Shown here piece by piece: positions 1 to 6,960 of a stretch of 26,492 nucleotides of DNA. How positions within the stretch are numbered: the first letter of the stretch is position 1; every line of letters begins with the position of its first letter. Location of the stretch: the IMG/VR virus record IMGVR_UViG_3300025697_000125, positions 1 through 26,492 of that record. The stretch is one strand, 5' to 3'. Both the position numbers and the translations under genes were made by a program. This DNA is from a virus. The notes under the pieces are model-generated. The model did no database searches. It worked only from the letters and a program-made list of their open reading frames with translations, and was not told where the DNA came from.

Positions 1-1
1 C

Positions 2-940
2 GGCACCGTTGCGGCGACGGCATCTGTCGCGGGTCTGAAGCTCAACGAACTCGGCGCGATGATGTCAACCCTAACCCGTAATGGTATTAAGGCGTCTAAT
101 GCTACGGTTGCAATACAGGGCGTCCTTCAAGCGTTCTTGAAGCCTGCTGACGATGCGAAGAAAGCAGCGGAGGCATACGGGATAGAACTCTCGACAGAGA
201 CGCTTAGAACCGAAGGGCTTATCGGTGTGCTGAAACGTCTGCAAGGTGTGCGTGCGGAAGACCTTGCTAAGATGTTCCCGAACATCCGAGGGCTAAAAGG
301 TATCGCGGCAGCGTTGCAAGATGTGACCGGCTTCGAGACTGACCTAGCCGGGCAGATGGAACGCACCGGCGAGGCTATGACGGCACAGGAAAAGGTCACT
401 GCGACGCTTGCATTCCAGTGGAGTCAGATGAAAGAGCAGTTGAATAATGTCTGGAAGATGATCGGGGAGAAGTTGAAGCCGGTGTTCGTTAAATTCCTCG
501 ATTGGTTCATGGGCGAAATGCCAGCGATTACTGCGTGGATTGAAAGCACATTGATACCTATAATGAAGACAATGCTTCAGGTAACGGCGTGGGTTGTCAG
601 AAGTATAATGACGCTGCTTAAGCCTGTGCTGTGGGTCATTACAAAGGTGACAGAAGGTCTTCAGGCAGTCGGGATTATGGATAAAACTAGCATCGGGGTC
701 AACGGGGCGGAGCGAACACCGGGCATTCAAACGGTCTACGAGCCGGAAGAAGGCATGACAAGCAGACCGACGAGCAGCTACTCAGACACCCCGGCTCCAG
801 CGGGTATTGCTCCGGCTCGAGCAGGGGGCCAACAGAAAACGTATGACAAAGAAGTCGCGGGGCGGCTTGACAAGTTGATAGACCTGTGGACGAACTCAGG
901 CACAGACAGAACCTTAGACTACGGGCCAACGAGGGCATAG
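2..940 (+). CDS. Tail tape measure protein, C-terminal part (5' truncated)
   Basis: The frame is open from the left edge, so about 312 residues of a larger protein are visible. The first ~80 residues match the conserved core of TP901/PhageMin_Tail tape measure proteins: alanine-rich helices, then a LNELGAMMSTLTRNGI-type segment, a 'KPADDAKKAAEAYGI' segment and a 'GLIGVLKRLQGV' segment. Next come an 'MKEQLNNVWKMIGEKLKPVF' helix and hydrophobic helices at roughly residues 175-220 that could insert in a membrane. The last ~80 residues are hydrophilic and low in complexity. Tape measure proteins set tail length and help DNA cross the envelope. The ATG near position 59 is internal, because conserved coding sequence continues upstream of it. 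The next gene starts 1 nt after the stop, as in a tail operon. Family assignment is confident; the subfamily is not. Confidence 0.88.
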   Translation, partial: GTVAATASVAGLKLNELGAMMSTLTRNGIKASNATVAIQGVLQAFLKPADDAKKAAEAYGIELSTETLRTEGLIGVLKRLQGVRAEDLAKMFPNIRGLKGIAAALQDVTGFETDLAGQMERTGEAMTAQEKVTATLAFQWSQMKEQLNNVWKMIGEKLKPVFVKFLDWFMGEMPAITAWIESTLIPIMKTMLQVTAWVVRSIMTLLKPVLWVITKVTEGLQAVGIMDKTSIGVNGAERTPGIQTVYEPEEGMTSRPTSSYSDTPAPAGIAPARAGGQQKTYDKEVAGRLDKLIDLWTNSGTDRTLDYGPTRA

Positions 941-941
941 C

Positions 942-1610
942 ATGGGTGCGAATGATGACAGGTGGATTAGCAGAGCATTCGAGACAACCGCTGGCGCAGA
1001 TGGCAAGGTTGAATCGGAGGAGCGCGTATACGAAGTCACCGACGCGCAAGCTCTCGCGTGGCGGGACAAGATAGGCGACCAGCACCCCGACGATGATATG
1101 TCTGACTTGCGGATTACCCGTGTGGGAATCGGGCGGCATCTGCTTGGTAAGAATGCGAAGATCACTGTCATATATTCAACCGGTGGCGTGGAAGACCCGA
1201 ATGATTATGAGTTGCGCATTAGCCCGGCTGGGAATAGAGACCGCAAGATATTCTATTGCCCGGAGGACCAGGAGCCGTTAGAGTTTGACGTTCCGGGGTC
1301 ATTGCTTAATATAACCGCCACGAACTGGCGCACGTCCCTGCCTCTTGGAACTATTGTGCCGTGGACAAATTGCACGAACATGAACGCGCACAGGATTCAG
1401 GGCTACTTGTTCCCAGAGAATACACTGCTATTTCAAGGGGCACCGGGCGAACGGGTAGGGCAAGCTCGATGGCGCGTAACTTGGTCATGGCTCTATAACC
1501 CTGACGCATGGCAAGGGTTGTGTCGCACACACAAGAAGGTGATATACCTCTACCCACGCCAAAACATGACATCAGAGCTTGGCAAAATCGCGGAGAAATA
1601 CGATGTCTAA
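942..1610 (+). CDS. Putative tail/virion protein of unknown function
   Basis: A 222-residue protein whose ATG lies 1 nt after the tape measure stop, with a GAGGGC ribosome-binding site overlapping the end of that gene. No membrane segment or signal peptide is visible. The composition is mixed, with many Trp, Asp and Pro residues and a beta-rich look in the second half, including a VGQARWRVTWSWLYNPDAW stretch. I do not recognise the family. Its position directly after the tape measure gene suggests a distal-tail or tail-associated structural protein, but this rests on gene order alone. The 3' end overlaps the start of the next gene by 8 nt, so the two are probably translationally coupled. Confidence 0.7.
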   Translation: MGANDDRWISRAFETTAGADGKVESEERVYEVTDAQALAWRDKIGDQHPDDDMSDLRITRVGIGRHLLGKNAKITVIYSTGGVEDPNDYELRISPAGNRDRKIFYCPEDQEPLEFDVPGSLLNITATNWRTSLPLGTIVPWTNCTNMNAHRIQGYLFPENTLLFQGAPGERVGQARWRVTWSWLYNPDAWQGLCRTHKKVIYLYPRQNMTSELGKIAEKYDV

Positions 1611-2628
1611 AATCAGCCCAACGGGGCGCATGGTTGAGACGAACCCTACAGAGAGGGTTGCGCAGACGATTGATAAGACCTCGCGCCGGATATCCGGTGA
1701 AGGTCTGGCGGTTACAGACAGCCCGCATGGCACGGCGACGGGGCTGACGGAACTGCCGGTGCGTATGGTTCAGGTGGTGACAAACAAAACCGGCGGGATT
1801 TATTCGGTGAAGCAAATCAATCAGGGTGGCGACGACATGGAACGTCCTCTGTTTTGGGCCGAGCACGTCAACGGCGACGATGGCCTTGCAGTAGACACGA
1901 AGGGCTTTGCAGTCTACGGGACGGAGGGCCGGTGGGGTTTTTTTACTGAACAACGGCAGCTCGTGAGGTTTGCGGGGTCTTGTATGCTCGACAAAGCAAA
2001 CGATGCTGCCCCGACCCCAGACGTCGTGTCTTTTACGAACACTGCGAACGCGGGGCCGGGTAACCCCTTGACTCCGGTTGCTGCATCAGAGCAGAGATTG
2101 GCTATCAAGTTTGACGCACCAGTAACCCCGGCGGGGGGTTCTACTTGGACTTTCCCGGTGGGGCTGCAAGACATAATAAAATGGGAAGTCCAGAATGACC
2201 CTACTAGCGCAGACCTTACATGGGGGGGTTACATCTGGTTTATCACCGTTGATTTTGATTACACGGGGGTTGGTTGCGCTACCTGGAACTCGCTTAACTG
2301 TGTATCGCAAGGGGTCGCTGGGTATCCATCAGCGGACACAATGGCCCCGGGTGATGCCGTTAGCGGATGGTATCATCACCAGACGAATGGAGATGGCTTA
2401 ACTGGGAACTTGGTTCTACGACTCAAGACAGCACCCGCGACGGCGGGAGACAATCCACACGCCATAGCGATTAGAGAGCCGCTTACTGCGGATACAGAGG
2501 TCTTCGGCCTTATGGTGTATGCTGATGATTGGTCGGCTCCGGGAGGAGTGAATCTTATTTCTGCCAACCACACAACTACGTATACAGGCATAAGCCCTGA
2601 CGGGCTTATCGGGGTGCATAGCGGTTAA
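1603..2628 (+). CDS. Putative virion/tail-distal protein, unknown function
   Basis: A 341-residue protein. I place the start at ATG 1603 rather than the in-frame TTG at 1579, because a GGAGA site at 1592-1596 is well spaced for the ATG and the ATG overlaps the preceding stop. The N-terminal ~70 residues are polar. After that the protein is rich in Gly, Thr and aromatic residues in short alternating patterns, for example GGYIWFITVDFDYTG, as in beta-sandwich virion or host-binding proteins. No catalytic motif is visible, so an endolysin is unlikely. Its position between the tape measure region and a beta-solenoid-like protein fits a tail tip or adsorption component. The function is inferred from context only. 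Confidence 0.65.
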   Translation: MSKISPTGRMVETNPTERVAQTIDKTSRRISGEGLAVTDSPHGTATGLTELPVRMVQVVTNKTGGIYSVKQINQGGDDMERPLFWAEHVNGDDGLAVDTKGFAVYGTEGRWGFFTEQRQLVRFAGSCMLDKANDAAPTPDVVSFTNTANAGPGNPLTPVAASEQRLAIKFDAPVTPAGGSTWTFPVGLQDIIKWEVQNDPTSADLTWGGYIWFITVDFDYTGVGCATWNSLNCVSQGVAGYPSADTMAPGDAVSGWYHHQTNGDGLTGNLVLRLKTAPATAGDNPHAIAIREPLTADTEVFGLMVYADDWSAPGGVNLISANHTTTYTGISPDGLIGVHSG

Positions 2629-2656
2629 CCAGAGCTGAATCCTAAGAGGTGACACA

Positions 2657-3475
2657 ATGGCAACACGAAGATGGGTAGGGACGGCGGGTTTGGCAGGCAG
2701 CTTTGCTGATGCGGCCAACTGGGACCCCGCGACGATTCCGGTAGCTAACGACGAGGTGTATTTCGATAGCGGCAGCGAAGACCTCGACCTAACGCTAGAC
2801 CAGAGCGCAATCACTCTAGATATTCTCTGCATCACGGAAGGCTTCACCGGGAATATTGCCGATGGATTCAAGATCAATGCGACCAACTTCTACGAGCGGG
2901 GCAGCGAGGGTGAACACTACTTCGAGGGGACGTATACCACGGCCATCATCAACAACTCATCGCCAGAGGCAGACGGCGTGCACCTCGATGGGACCATTAC
3001 GAACCTGTTATTGTTCAAGGGCAACGTGACTCTCGAAGCCGCGGCCACGGCGACCACAATACAATGCGGATATGCCGGCAATCAAGTCGGCGATGTGGAC
3101 TTGACGATTGAAGTAGGCGCAACAGTTACAACCATCTGGCAAAACGGCGGGGATATTACTTGCGGGGCAGCGTGGACGAATCTGTATCTTGTGGCAGGCA
3201 GCTTCACGCATACGGACACGAACGCAACTAACATCTATGTATTCGACGGATCGTTTGACTACCAGGCTGCGGGGCATACGCTTACAAGCGCGGTCATCTA
3301 TGGGGGGCGGTTTGACACAACTGGGCAATATGAAGCGTTGACAGTCACCGACCTCGAAATGTGGCCCGGCTCTGTCGTTGACTTGCGCAACCAGAGCAAC
3401 ACGGTTGTCATTACCAACGGAGTGTTGAAACACGGCGGGCGTCTGCTTGTCGAGGAAGGCACTAACTTAACATAG
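2657..3475 (+). CDS. Putative tail fiber/spike-like beta-solenoid protein
   Basis: A 272-residue protein with a good AGAGGTG ribosome-binding site 7 nt before ATG 2657. The N-terminus (WVGTAG..GSFADAANWDPATIPVANDEVYF) resembles the 'W.G..g.w..a.NW....P...D.v.f' opening seen in phage tail fiber and autotransporter-like beta-helix proteins. The rest is built of short Thr/Asn/Gly-rich strands with regularly spaced hydrophobics (TTIQCGYAGNQ, TTIWQNGGDITC, TNLYLVAGSFTH, TNIYVFDGSFDY, SAVIYGGRFD), which suggests about eight beta-solenoid coils. No trimerisation or cleavage domain is obvious. Host attachment is the likeliest role. The family call comes from pattern only. Confidence 0.65.
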   Translation: MATRRWVGTAGLAGSFADAANWDPATIPVANDEVYFDSGSEDLDLTLDQSAITLDILCITEGFTGNIADGFKINATNFYERGSEGEHYFEGTYTTAIINNSSPEADGVHLDGTITNLLLFKGNVTLEAAATATTIQCGYAGNQVGDVDLTIEVGATVTTIWQNGGDITCGAAWTNLYLVAGSFTHTDTNATNIYVFDGSFDYQAAGHTLTSAVIYGGRFDTTGQYEALTVTDLEMWPGSVVDLRNQSNTVVITNGVLKHGGRLLVEEGTNLT

Positions 3476-3485
3476 GGAGGAAGTG

Positions 3486-3686
3486 ATGAGTAAGGTATTG
3501 GCGTTTCTCAAGGGCAAGAAAACATACGTGGTGGGCTTGCTGATTATCGTCGGTGTGATTCTCGAAATGCAGTTCGGCATCGAGATCCCGGAAGTCGCAT
3601 ACGTCGTGCTTGCCGGTCTCGGATTCGTAACTGTCCGCGCCGGCATTGCCGACATGAAAAAGAATCTACCCCCGGCGAAGAAATGA
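3486..3686 (+). CDS. Small holin-like membrane protein
   Basis: A 66-residue protein. I prefer ATG 3486 to the adjacent GTG 3483 because the GGGAGGA ribosome-binding site at 3475-3481 sits 5 nt upstream. A basic N-terminus (KVLAFLKGKKTY) is followed by a hydrophobic helix at about residues 13-31, a short loop, and a second hydrophobic helix at about residues 36-53, with a Lys-rich C-terminal tail ending PPAKK. Two helices, small size and charged ends fit a class II holin or a phage holin-like protein, and the gene sits immediately upstream of a spanin-like pair. There is no diagnostic sequence family match I can name. It overlaps the next gene by ATGA. Confidence 0.6.
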   Translation: MSKVLAFLKGKKTYVVGLLIIVGVILEMQFGIEIPEVAYVVLAGLGFVTVRAGIADMKKNLPPAKK

Positions 3687-3901
3687 TAAGCGTAATCCTC
3701 GAGCTTGCGTTGATCGTCTACAAGTGGTGGACGAACCCTAATCGAATGAAGCGCGAACTGATACGTGCAACGGAGGCTGCCCATGTTAAAGCCGTGGCTG
3801 CATTCTCAAAGAAAGTTGACGCGAAAGACGAGGACGGCGTTAATGCTGATATTGACGCTATGCTTGATCGTGTCGATAGGATGCACAACGACGCCGACTG
3901 A
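3683..3901 (+). CDS. Putative inner-membrane spanin (i-spanin-like)
   Basis: A 72-residue protein starting at an ATGA overlap with the holin-like gene. Residues 1-16 (MISVILELALIVYKWW) form a single N-terminal membrane anchor. The rest is charged and strongly helical, as expected for the periplasmic coiled coil of an i-spanin. It is short for an i-spanin, so a simpler membrane-anchored lysis accessory protein is possible. The main support is architectural: a lipoprotein reading frame begins inside its 3' end in another frame, which is the classical overlapped Rz/Rz1 arrangement. Spanins fuse inner and outer membranes in the last step of lysis of diderm hosts. Confidence 0.55.
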   Translation: MISVILELALIVYKWWTNPNRMKRELIRATEAAHVKAVAAFSKKVDAKDEDGVNADIDAMLDRVDRMHNDAD

Positions 3902-4046
3902 GCATGTCGTTATCATCGACAAGACGGAACGCATCGTGCATCTAGAGGATGGGGAGCTTGCCCCGTTTACCGGTTGGCTGATGGCTCCTGAACGTCTGAA
4001 GGAAATCTTCGATGCGCTGGACCGGAAGTATCCACCGACCCCTTGA
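3843..4046 (+). CDS. Putative outer-membrane lipoprotein spanin (o-spanin-like)
   Basis: A 67-residue protein in the +1 frame relative to its neighbour, starting inside that gene. I choose ATG 3843 because a GAGGA site lies 8 nt upstream and because this start gives a compact signal peptide, MLILTLCLIVSIGC, ending in a lipobox-like SIGC with the lipidated cysteine at residue 14. In-frame ATGs at 3765 and 3783 would add a basic extension. The mature part is small and polar, with Pro at the C-terminus (RKYPPTP). A lipoprotein overlapping a membrane-anchored helical protein at the end of the late region is the hallmark of an o-spanin. No family-level similarity is claimed. Confidence 0.6.
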   Translation: MLILTLCLIVSIGCTTTPTEHVVIIDKTERIVHLEDGELAPFTGWLMAPERLKEIFDALDRKYPPTP

Positions 4047-4072
4047 CCCCCGTTGATAGTACCGACGGGACC

Positions 4073-4104
4073 GACGCCCTGCGGCTTTCGAGTCGTGGGG
4101 CGTT
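4073..4104 (+). terminator. UUCG-loop hairpin, probable late-operon terminator
   Basis: ACGCCC (4074-4079) pairs with GGGCGT (4098-4103), and inside this CGGCT (4082-4086) pairs with AGTCG (4091-4095), closed by a TTCG tetraloop. TTCTTCAGTTCT follows, a poor but pyrimidine-biased tail. The hairpin lies 27 nt after the last late gene and before a new promoter, where a terminator is expected. The weak U-tract limits confidence. Apart from this hairpin, the promoter at 4235 and the first gene's ribosome-binding site, I see nothing convincing in the gene-free stretch 4047-4308. Confidence 0.55.
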
Positions 4105-4234
4105 CTTCAGTTCTGGCCCACCGTATATGCCCCATTTCCAGCGAATCGCAAACTTTCTCAAAAGAATGTGTAACCGTAACCCTTTGCCACACTACGGCTT
4201 ATATCGTATCTACGAATCCGTGTTCAGAATTAGG

Positions 4235-4262
4235 TTCACATTAGCCGATAGTGGGGTATAGT
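4235..4262 (+). promoter_or_regulatory. Sigma70-like promoter for the early/accessory operon
   Basis: TTCACA (4235-4240) and TATAGT (4257-4262) each match the consensus at 5 of 6 positions, with a 16-nt spacer. The promoter lies about 45 nt upstream of the first start codon after the late region, just past a terminator-like hairpin. It probably drives the long operon that begins at 4309. Confidence 0.55.
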
Positions 4263-4308
4263 TCTGGTAGATTCATTAAGCGATTCTCTTTCCAGGAGGG
4301 TGCGAACA

Positions 4309-4746
4309 ATGACACAATCGACAGATACCGTAGCTATGCTGCACAATGCGAGGATAGCCCTAAGATTCTACCGTGAGCGTATGGCGGACTCCTGTCCGGG
4401 CGTAGACTACCCCCATCGGGAAGTTTACGGTTCGATAACACAAACCACATTTCAGGAGGATGTGACAATGGCGACATATATCATCTGTAAGTATGCTGAT
4501 AATGGGTGTAATCAGGCGCATGGCATCGACGAGGATGAAATCTGCGGGGTGCGGTATTTCTGGGAGCTGTCCGGGGCTGATGGGGCGTGGTATCTGCTGT
4601 TCCGGGAGCCCAAGCACTCCGACGAAGATATTAGGCAGGCTAAAGAGGCGTTGAGGCGTTCGCAGGACGTTACAGGTATCGCGGTGTTCCGGATCACAGA
4701 GGCGGCTTTGCTTGACAGCGCACGCAAGGCGGAGGTGCCAGAATGA
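4309..4746 (+). CDS. Hypothetical phage protein with two in-frame start sites
   Basis: A 145-residue frame from ATG 4309, which has an AGGAGGG site 8 nt upstream; the GTG at 4300 overlaps that site and is rejected. A second in-frame ATG at 4468 has its own strong AGGAGGA site at 4454-4460 and would give a 92-residue protein starting MATYIICKYADNG. The N-terminal part (MTQSTDTVAMLHNARIALRF) looks unrelated to the C-terminal part, which contains scattered Cys residues and a WELSGADGAWYLLF segment. The shorter product may be the main one, with the first ~53 codons a leader or an alternative form. I do not recognise either part. The stop overlaps the next start by ATGA. Confidence 0.6.
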   Translation: MTQSTDTVAMLHNARIALRFYRERMADSCPGVDYPHREVYGSITQTTFQEDVTMATYIICKYADNGCNQAHGIDEDEICGVRYFWELSGADGAWYLLFREPKHSDEDIRQAKEALRRSQDVTGIAVFRITEAALLDSARKAEVPE

Positions 4747-4976
4747 TACGAGAGCTATTGAAATCGCTCGGTATGGGAATTGCGGTTGTGCTGGCCATCT
4801 TGGCCATTCCTGCGGGGGCGGTGTTGATTCTTGGGGCGGGGTTAATCGTGGCCGAGGGGCTGGCGTGGGCTTTCGGCATGACCGCAGAACAACACAATGC
4901 CACCCTAATCGTTTGCGTAGCGGCGCAGATGCTGGTCATGCTTACGATTGCTGGTTATATCACCCGAAAGGACTAG
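4743..4976 (+). CDS. Small membrane protein, two transmembrane segments
   Basis: A 77-residue protein starting at an ATGA overlap with the preceding gene. Hydrophobic segments at about residues 11-42 (GMGIAVVLAILAIPAGAVLILGA and onward) and 53-72 (ATLIVCVAAQMLVMLTIAGY) predict two membrane helices, with the C-terminus ending in ITRKD. No catalytic or pore motif is seen and no function can be assigned. It is one of several tiny membrane proteins in this operon. Confidence 0.65.
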   Translation: MIRELLKSLGMGIAVVLAILAIPAGAVLILGAGLIVAEGLAWAFGMTAEQHNATLIVCVAAQMLVMLTIAGYITRKD

Positions 4977-4979
4977 ACA

Positions 4980-5090
4980 ATGTGGCTACCTGAACCATCA
5001 GCAAGCAATTTTGCAATCGTGGGTTTGGCGTGCATCGTCATACCGTGGGCAATAGCGCAGTATTTACACTATCGTCGGAGGGTGAAATGA
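4980..5090 (+). CDS. 36-residue single-span membrane microprotein
   Basis: ATG 4980 lies 3 nt after the preceding stop, and the frame runs 36 codons to TGA 5088-5090. The product begins MWLPEPSASN, has one hydrophobic helix (FAIVGLACIVIPWAIAQY, about residues 11-28) and ends with the basic tail LHYRRRVK, as expected for an N-out, positive-inside membrane peptide. It overlaps the next start codon and fills an otherwise unexplained gap, which supports a real gene. The ribosome-binding site is weak (AAGGACTAG inside the upstream gene). Function unknown. Confidence 0.5.
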   Translation: MWLPEPSASNFAIVGLACIVIPWAIAQYLHYRRRVK

Positions 5091-5785
5091 TGGCGAAGTC
5101 AAAGACGAAACAGGTTGCGGTTGAGGTGCATGAGGCGAAGCTGGAGACGCTGAAGTTGACGGTTGTTGGGACATCGGCTCTGCTGGTGCATAACTTCTCG
5201 ATGAAGGCTCGGGGGCAGATGCTTGCGAAACAGTGTAAGGTCACTTGGCCGAAAGAGGCGAAAGACCCGGTAGCGCAATTCAACGGGGCGACGTACTTCA
5301 TCGACGCGGATGGACGAGAGATTCCAAACCCCGCAGATCTGTCCCTTGTCTACGAGGGGAAGGTCAAAGACTTCATCGACCTGTTCAACAAGCACGTTAA
5401 GACGATGGCTGGCAACAAGAAGGCCCGGTTTGGCTTCCCGAGTGTCGGACTCAAGGCGTGTGCAATCCGTGGCGCGAAGTCGTTGGGGCTGGTGATGGCC
5501 GATATGAAGGGCGCGATGTTCATTCCCCGCGAGTTTATCGAGATCAAGGGCAAGCGGGTCATGCGCTCGGATATGGTGCGAATTTCGCATAGCACCTCGG
5601 ACATCCGGTTTCGCCCGGAGTTCCTGCCGTGGGAAATGAGCTTCGATGTGGTCTATAACACGGCCATCATCACGGCTGACCTCGTTGTCAATATGTTCAA
5701 TGCAGGTGGCTTCAGTTGCGGTATTGGCGAATGGCGACCAGAGAAGGGCGGCAGTAAGGGCATGTTTGCAGTCAAGCGTAGCTAA
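5087..5785 (+). CDS. Conserved phage protein, possible Cas7/RAMP-like fold
   Basis: A 232-residue protein. ATG 5087 overlaps the previous stop, and ATG 5090 is an equally good start; GGAGGG at 5077-5082 serves both. Upstream in-frame codons lack a site. Visible landmarks are a beta-rich N-terminal segment with GTSALLVHNFSMKA, a central FGFPSVGLKACAIRGAKSLG block, MRSDMVRISHSTSDIRFRPE, and a C-terminal GGFSCGIGEWRPEKGGSKG. I recognise this as a recurring uncharacterised phage protein but cannot name a family. The glycine-rich end, with an arginine in a G.GEWRPE..G context, is reminiscent of RAMP/Cas7 proteins; that link is a weak inference. The gene sits directly before a pentanucleotide array. 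Confidence 0.7.
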   Translation: MMAKSKTKQVAVEVHEAKLETLKLTVVGTSALLVHNFSMKARGQMLAKQCKVTWPKEAKDPVAQFNGATYFIDADGREIPNPADLSLVYEGKVKDFIDLFNKHVKTMAGNKKARFGFPSVGLKACAIRGAKSLGLVMADMKGAMFIPREFIEIKGKRVMRSDMVRISHSTSDIRFRPEFLPWEMSFDVVYNTAIITADLVVNMFNAGGFSCGIGEWRPEKGGSKGMFAVKRS

Positions 5786-5790
5786 TTCTG

Positions 5791-5950
5791 GCAGGCACGG
5801 CATGTCGAGGACAGGTTAGGCACGTCCAGGCATGGTCGGGCAGGGCAGGTTTGGCCCCTCGGGGTCTGGATAGGCTAGGCCAGGTATGGCGTGGCAGGTA
5901 AGGTACGGCGGGGCGTGGTGCGGTCAGGTATGGTGGGGCTGGTTTGGTTT
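5791..5950 (+). repeat. Degenerate NNNGG pentanucleotide array
   Basis: This stretch is a run of about 31 five-base units in which the last two bases are nearly always GG and the first three vary, mostly C/T then A/T (for example GCAGG, CACGG, CCAGG, CATGG, TAGGC in shifted register). The register slips by one base near 5846 and again near 5896, giving three in-phase blocks. A short CCCCTCGGGG interruption lies at about 5855-5864. The + strand is G-rich. Stops occur in the forward frames, so it is not a protein-coding repeat here. It occupies nearly the whole gap between two conserved phage genes. Confidence 0.8.
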
Positions 5951-5979
5951 TACACATTTTCTCTTTGGAGGGTGGATAA

Positions 5980-6441
5980 GTGACGAACGCAGAACGACGT
6001 AGAGAGCTTGAGAAGATACGCAAGGCGCACGGAGGGCAACTGGTGCCGGCAGATGTTTTGTCGGTAGCAGAAAGCCCCAAACACCCGCTCCATGACGATT
6101 TCGAGTGGGATGATACAAAGGCGGCGCACCAACACCGGCTATGGCAAGCCCGACACATGATTAGCGTGGTCGTTATTTTCTCTGACACAGAGAGCGAAGA
6201 ACCGACCCGGGCATACGTTAGCTTGCTTCAGGACAGAAAGACCGGCGGCGGGTATCGTGCCGCGGTCGAGGTAATGTGTGATGCAGGGATGCGCAACCAG
6301 CTACTTGCAGAGGCGGAGAAAGACATGGAGGGCTTCCAGGTGAAGTATCGGCGGCTTACAGAGCTTGCCGATGTGTTCAAGGCCATGCGGGTGGCCAAGC
6401 GCGCAAAGGCGGCAACGGCGGTAATGGGGCGGAGGATCTGA
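5980..6441 (+). CDS. Conserved phage protein downstream of the pentamer array
   Basis: A 153-residue protein starting at GTG 5980 with a strong GGAGGG site 7 nt upstream. The N-terminus is a basic helix (NAERRRELEKIRKAHGG), followed by an ESPKHPLHDDFEWDDTKAAHQHRLWQ block, a beta-rich middle ending GGGYRAA, and a C-terminal helical part with many Arg and Lys (KYRRLTELADVFKAMRVAKRAKAA). I recognise the HPLH..FEWDD..AA...R..QAR pattern as typical of an uncharacterised phage family; no enzyme motif is visible. The basic ends suggest nucleic acid binding. It and the gene at 5087 flank the repeat array, which suggests a shared role. Confidence 0.7.
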   Translation: MTNAERRRELEKIRKAHGGQLVPADVLSVAESPKHPLHDDFEWDDTKAAHQHRLWQARHMISVVVIFSDTESEEPTRAYVSLLQDRKTGGGYRAAVEVMCDAGMRNQLLAEAEKDMEGFQVKYRRLTELADVFKAMRVAKRAKAATAVMGRRI

Positions 6442-6471
6442 TCGCCAGCGGGGGTGGCATATTAGATGTTC

Positions 6472-6512
6472 AAACTGTAAGGTTTTACTGTGACACCATG
6501 CTGTGACAGTTT
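6472..6512 (+). promoter_or_regulatory. Possible operator: inverted and direct repeats before a zinc-ribbon gene
   Basis: AAACTGT (6472-6478) is the inverse of ACAGTTT (6506-6512). Between and partly inside these lie two direct copies of CTGTGACA (6488-6495 and 6501-6508), centred 13 nt apart. The element lies about 25 nt before the start of the gene at 6536. It could be a repressor-binding site or an RNA stem. No partner protein is known, so this is pattern evidence only. Confidence 0.35.
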
Positions 6513-6535
6513 AGCACTTAACTAGGGGTCTTATA

Positions 6536-6877
6536 ATGGGGCGCAACAAGGGACCAGAATCATGCGGGAACTGCGGACGCGAGATCAATACACGGCTTGG
6601 CTGGAAATGCCCACGATGCGGATATGACAACATTCGCGGCCAGGAATTCGCTCGCAACATGAACGTCGGCAAGCACATGACAACCGCGCAATTCAGCGCA
6701 TATTCCGACGCGGCAAGCGAAATGAACAGAGAAGCCAGTAGGGCGATTCTAAGCGGCCAATGGGATAACGCCTACTCGTTAGACGCATTAGCCGACGAAG
6801 ACGCACAGGGGCCATTCTCGGACGATGTAGAGGACGTGGCGGCAGAGTTGACCTTGCAAGGCATGATGCGCCGATGA
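6536..6877 (+). CDS. Small zinc-ribbon protein
   Basis: A 113-residue protein starting at ATG 6536 behind a weak AGGGGTC site. Two CxxC pairs near the N-terminus (CGNCG at about residues 10-14 and CPRCG at about residues 25-29) form a zinc ribbon, followed by YDNIRGQEFARN. The rest is acidic and helical, ending in LQGMMRR. Zinc ribbons of this type bind nucleic acid or protein partners. It is the last gene before a long non-coding stretch, so the transcript probably continues into that RNA. Function unknown. Confidence 0.65.
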   Translation: MGRNKGPESCGNCGREINTRLGWKCPRCGYDNIRGQEFARNMNVGKHMTTAQFSAYSDAASEMNREASRAILSGQWDNAYSLDALADEDAQGPFSDDVEDVAAELTLQGMMRR

Positions 6878-6960
6878 ATCTTTGCAATCGGTTACGGATT
6901 TATGTTGACATTGCGCGATGGGTTGTTAGGGTTGGGACCAGCATTGTTCTTTGACATTTT

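Noticed and set aside
4043-4261. Forward reading frame after the spanin pair
   Set aside because: It runs through the UUCG terminator-like hairpin and the promoter, has no ribosome-binding site and shows no protein-like pattern.
5099-5803. Long reverse-strand reading frame opposite the conserved phage protein
   Set aside because: It mirrors a gene with a strong ribosome-binding site and recognisable conserved blocks; the reverse product has no family-like pattern. Other reverse-strand frames (for example 1351-1953, 3806-4192, 14213-14893 and 25537-26139) are rejected for the same reason.
5791-5950. CRISPR-like or protein-coding tandem repeat
   Set aside because: The period is five bases, there are no spacers, and all three forward frames contain stops or are out of register with neighbours.
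6905-6910. Promoter with TTGACA at 6905 (and at 6951) for the structured RNA
   Set aside because: The -35 hexamers are perfect, but the sequence 16-18 nt downstream shows no acceptable -10 box in either case.
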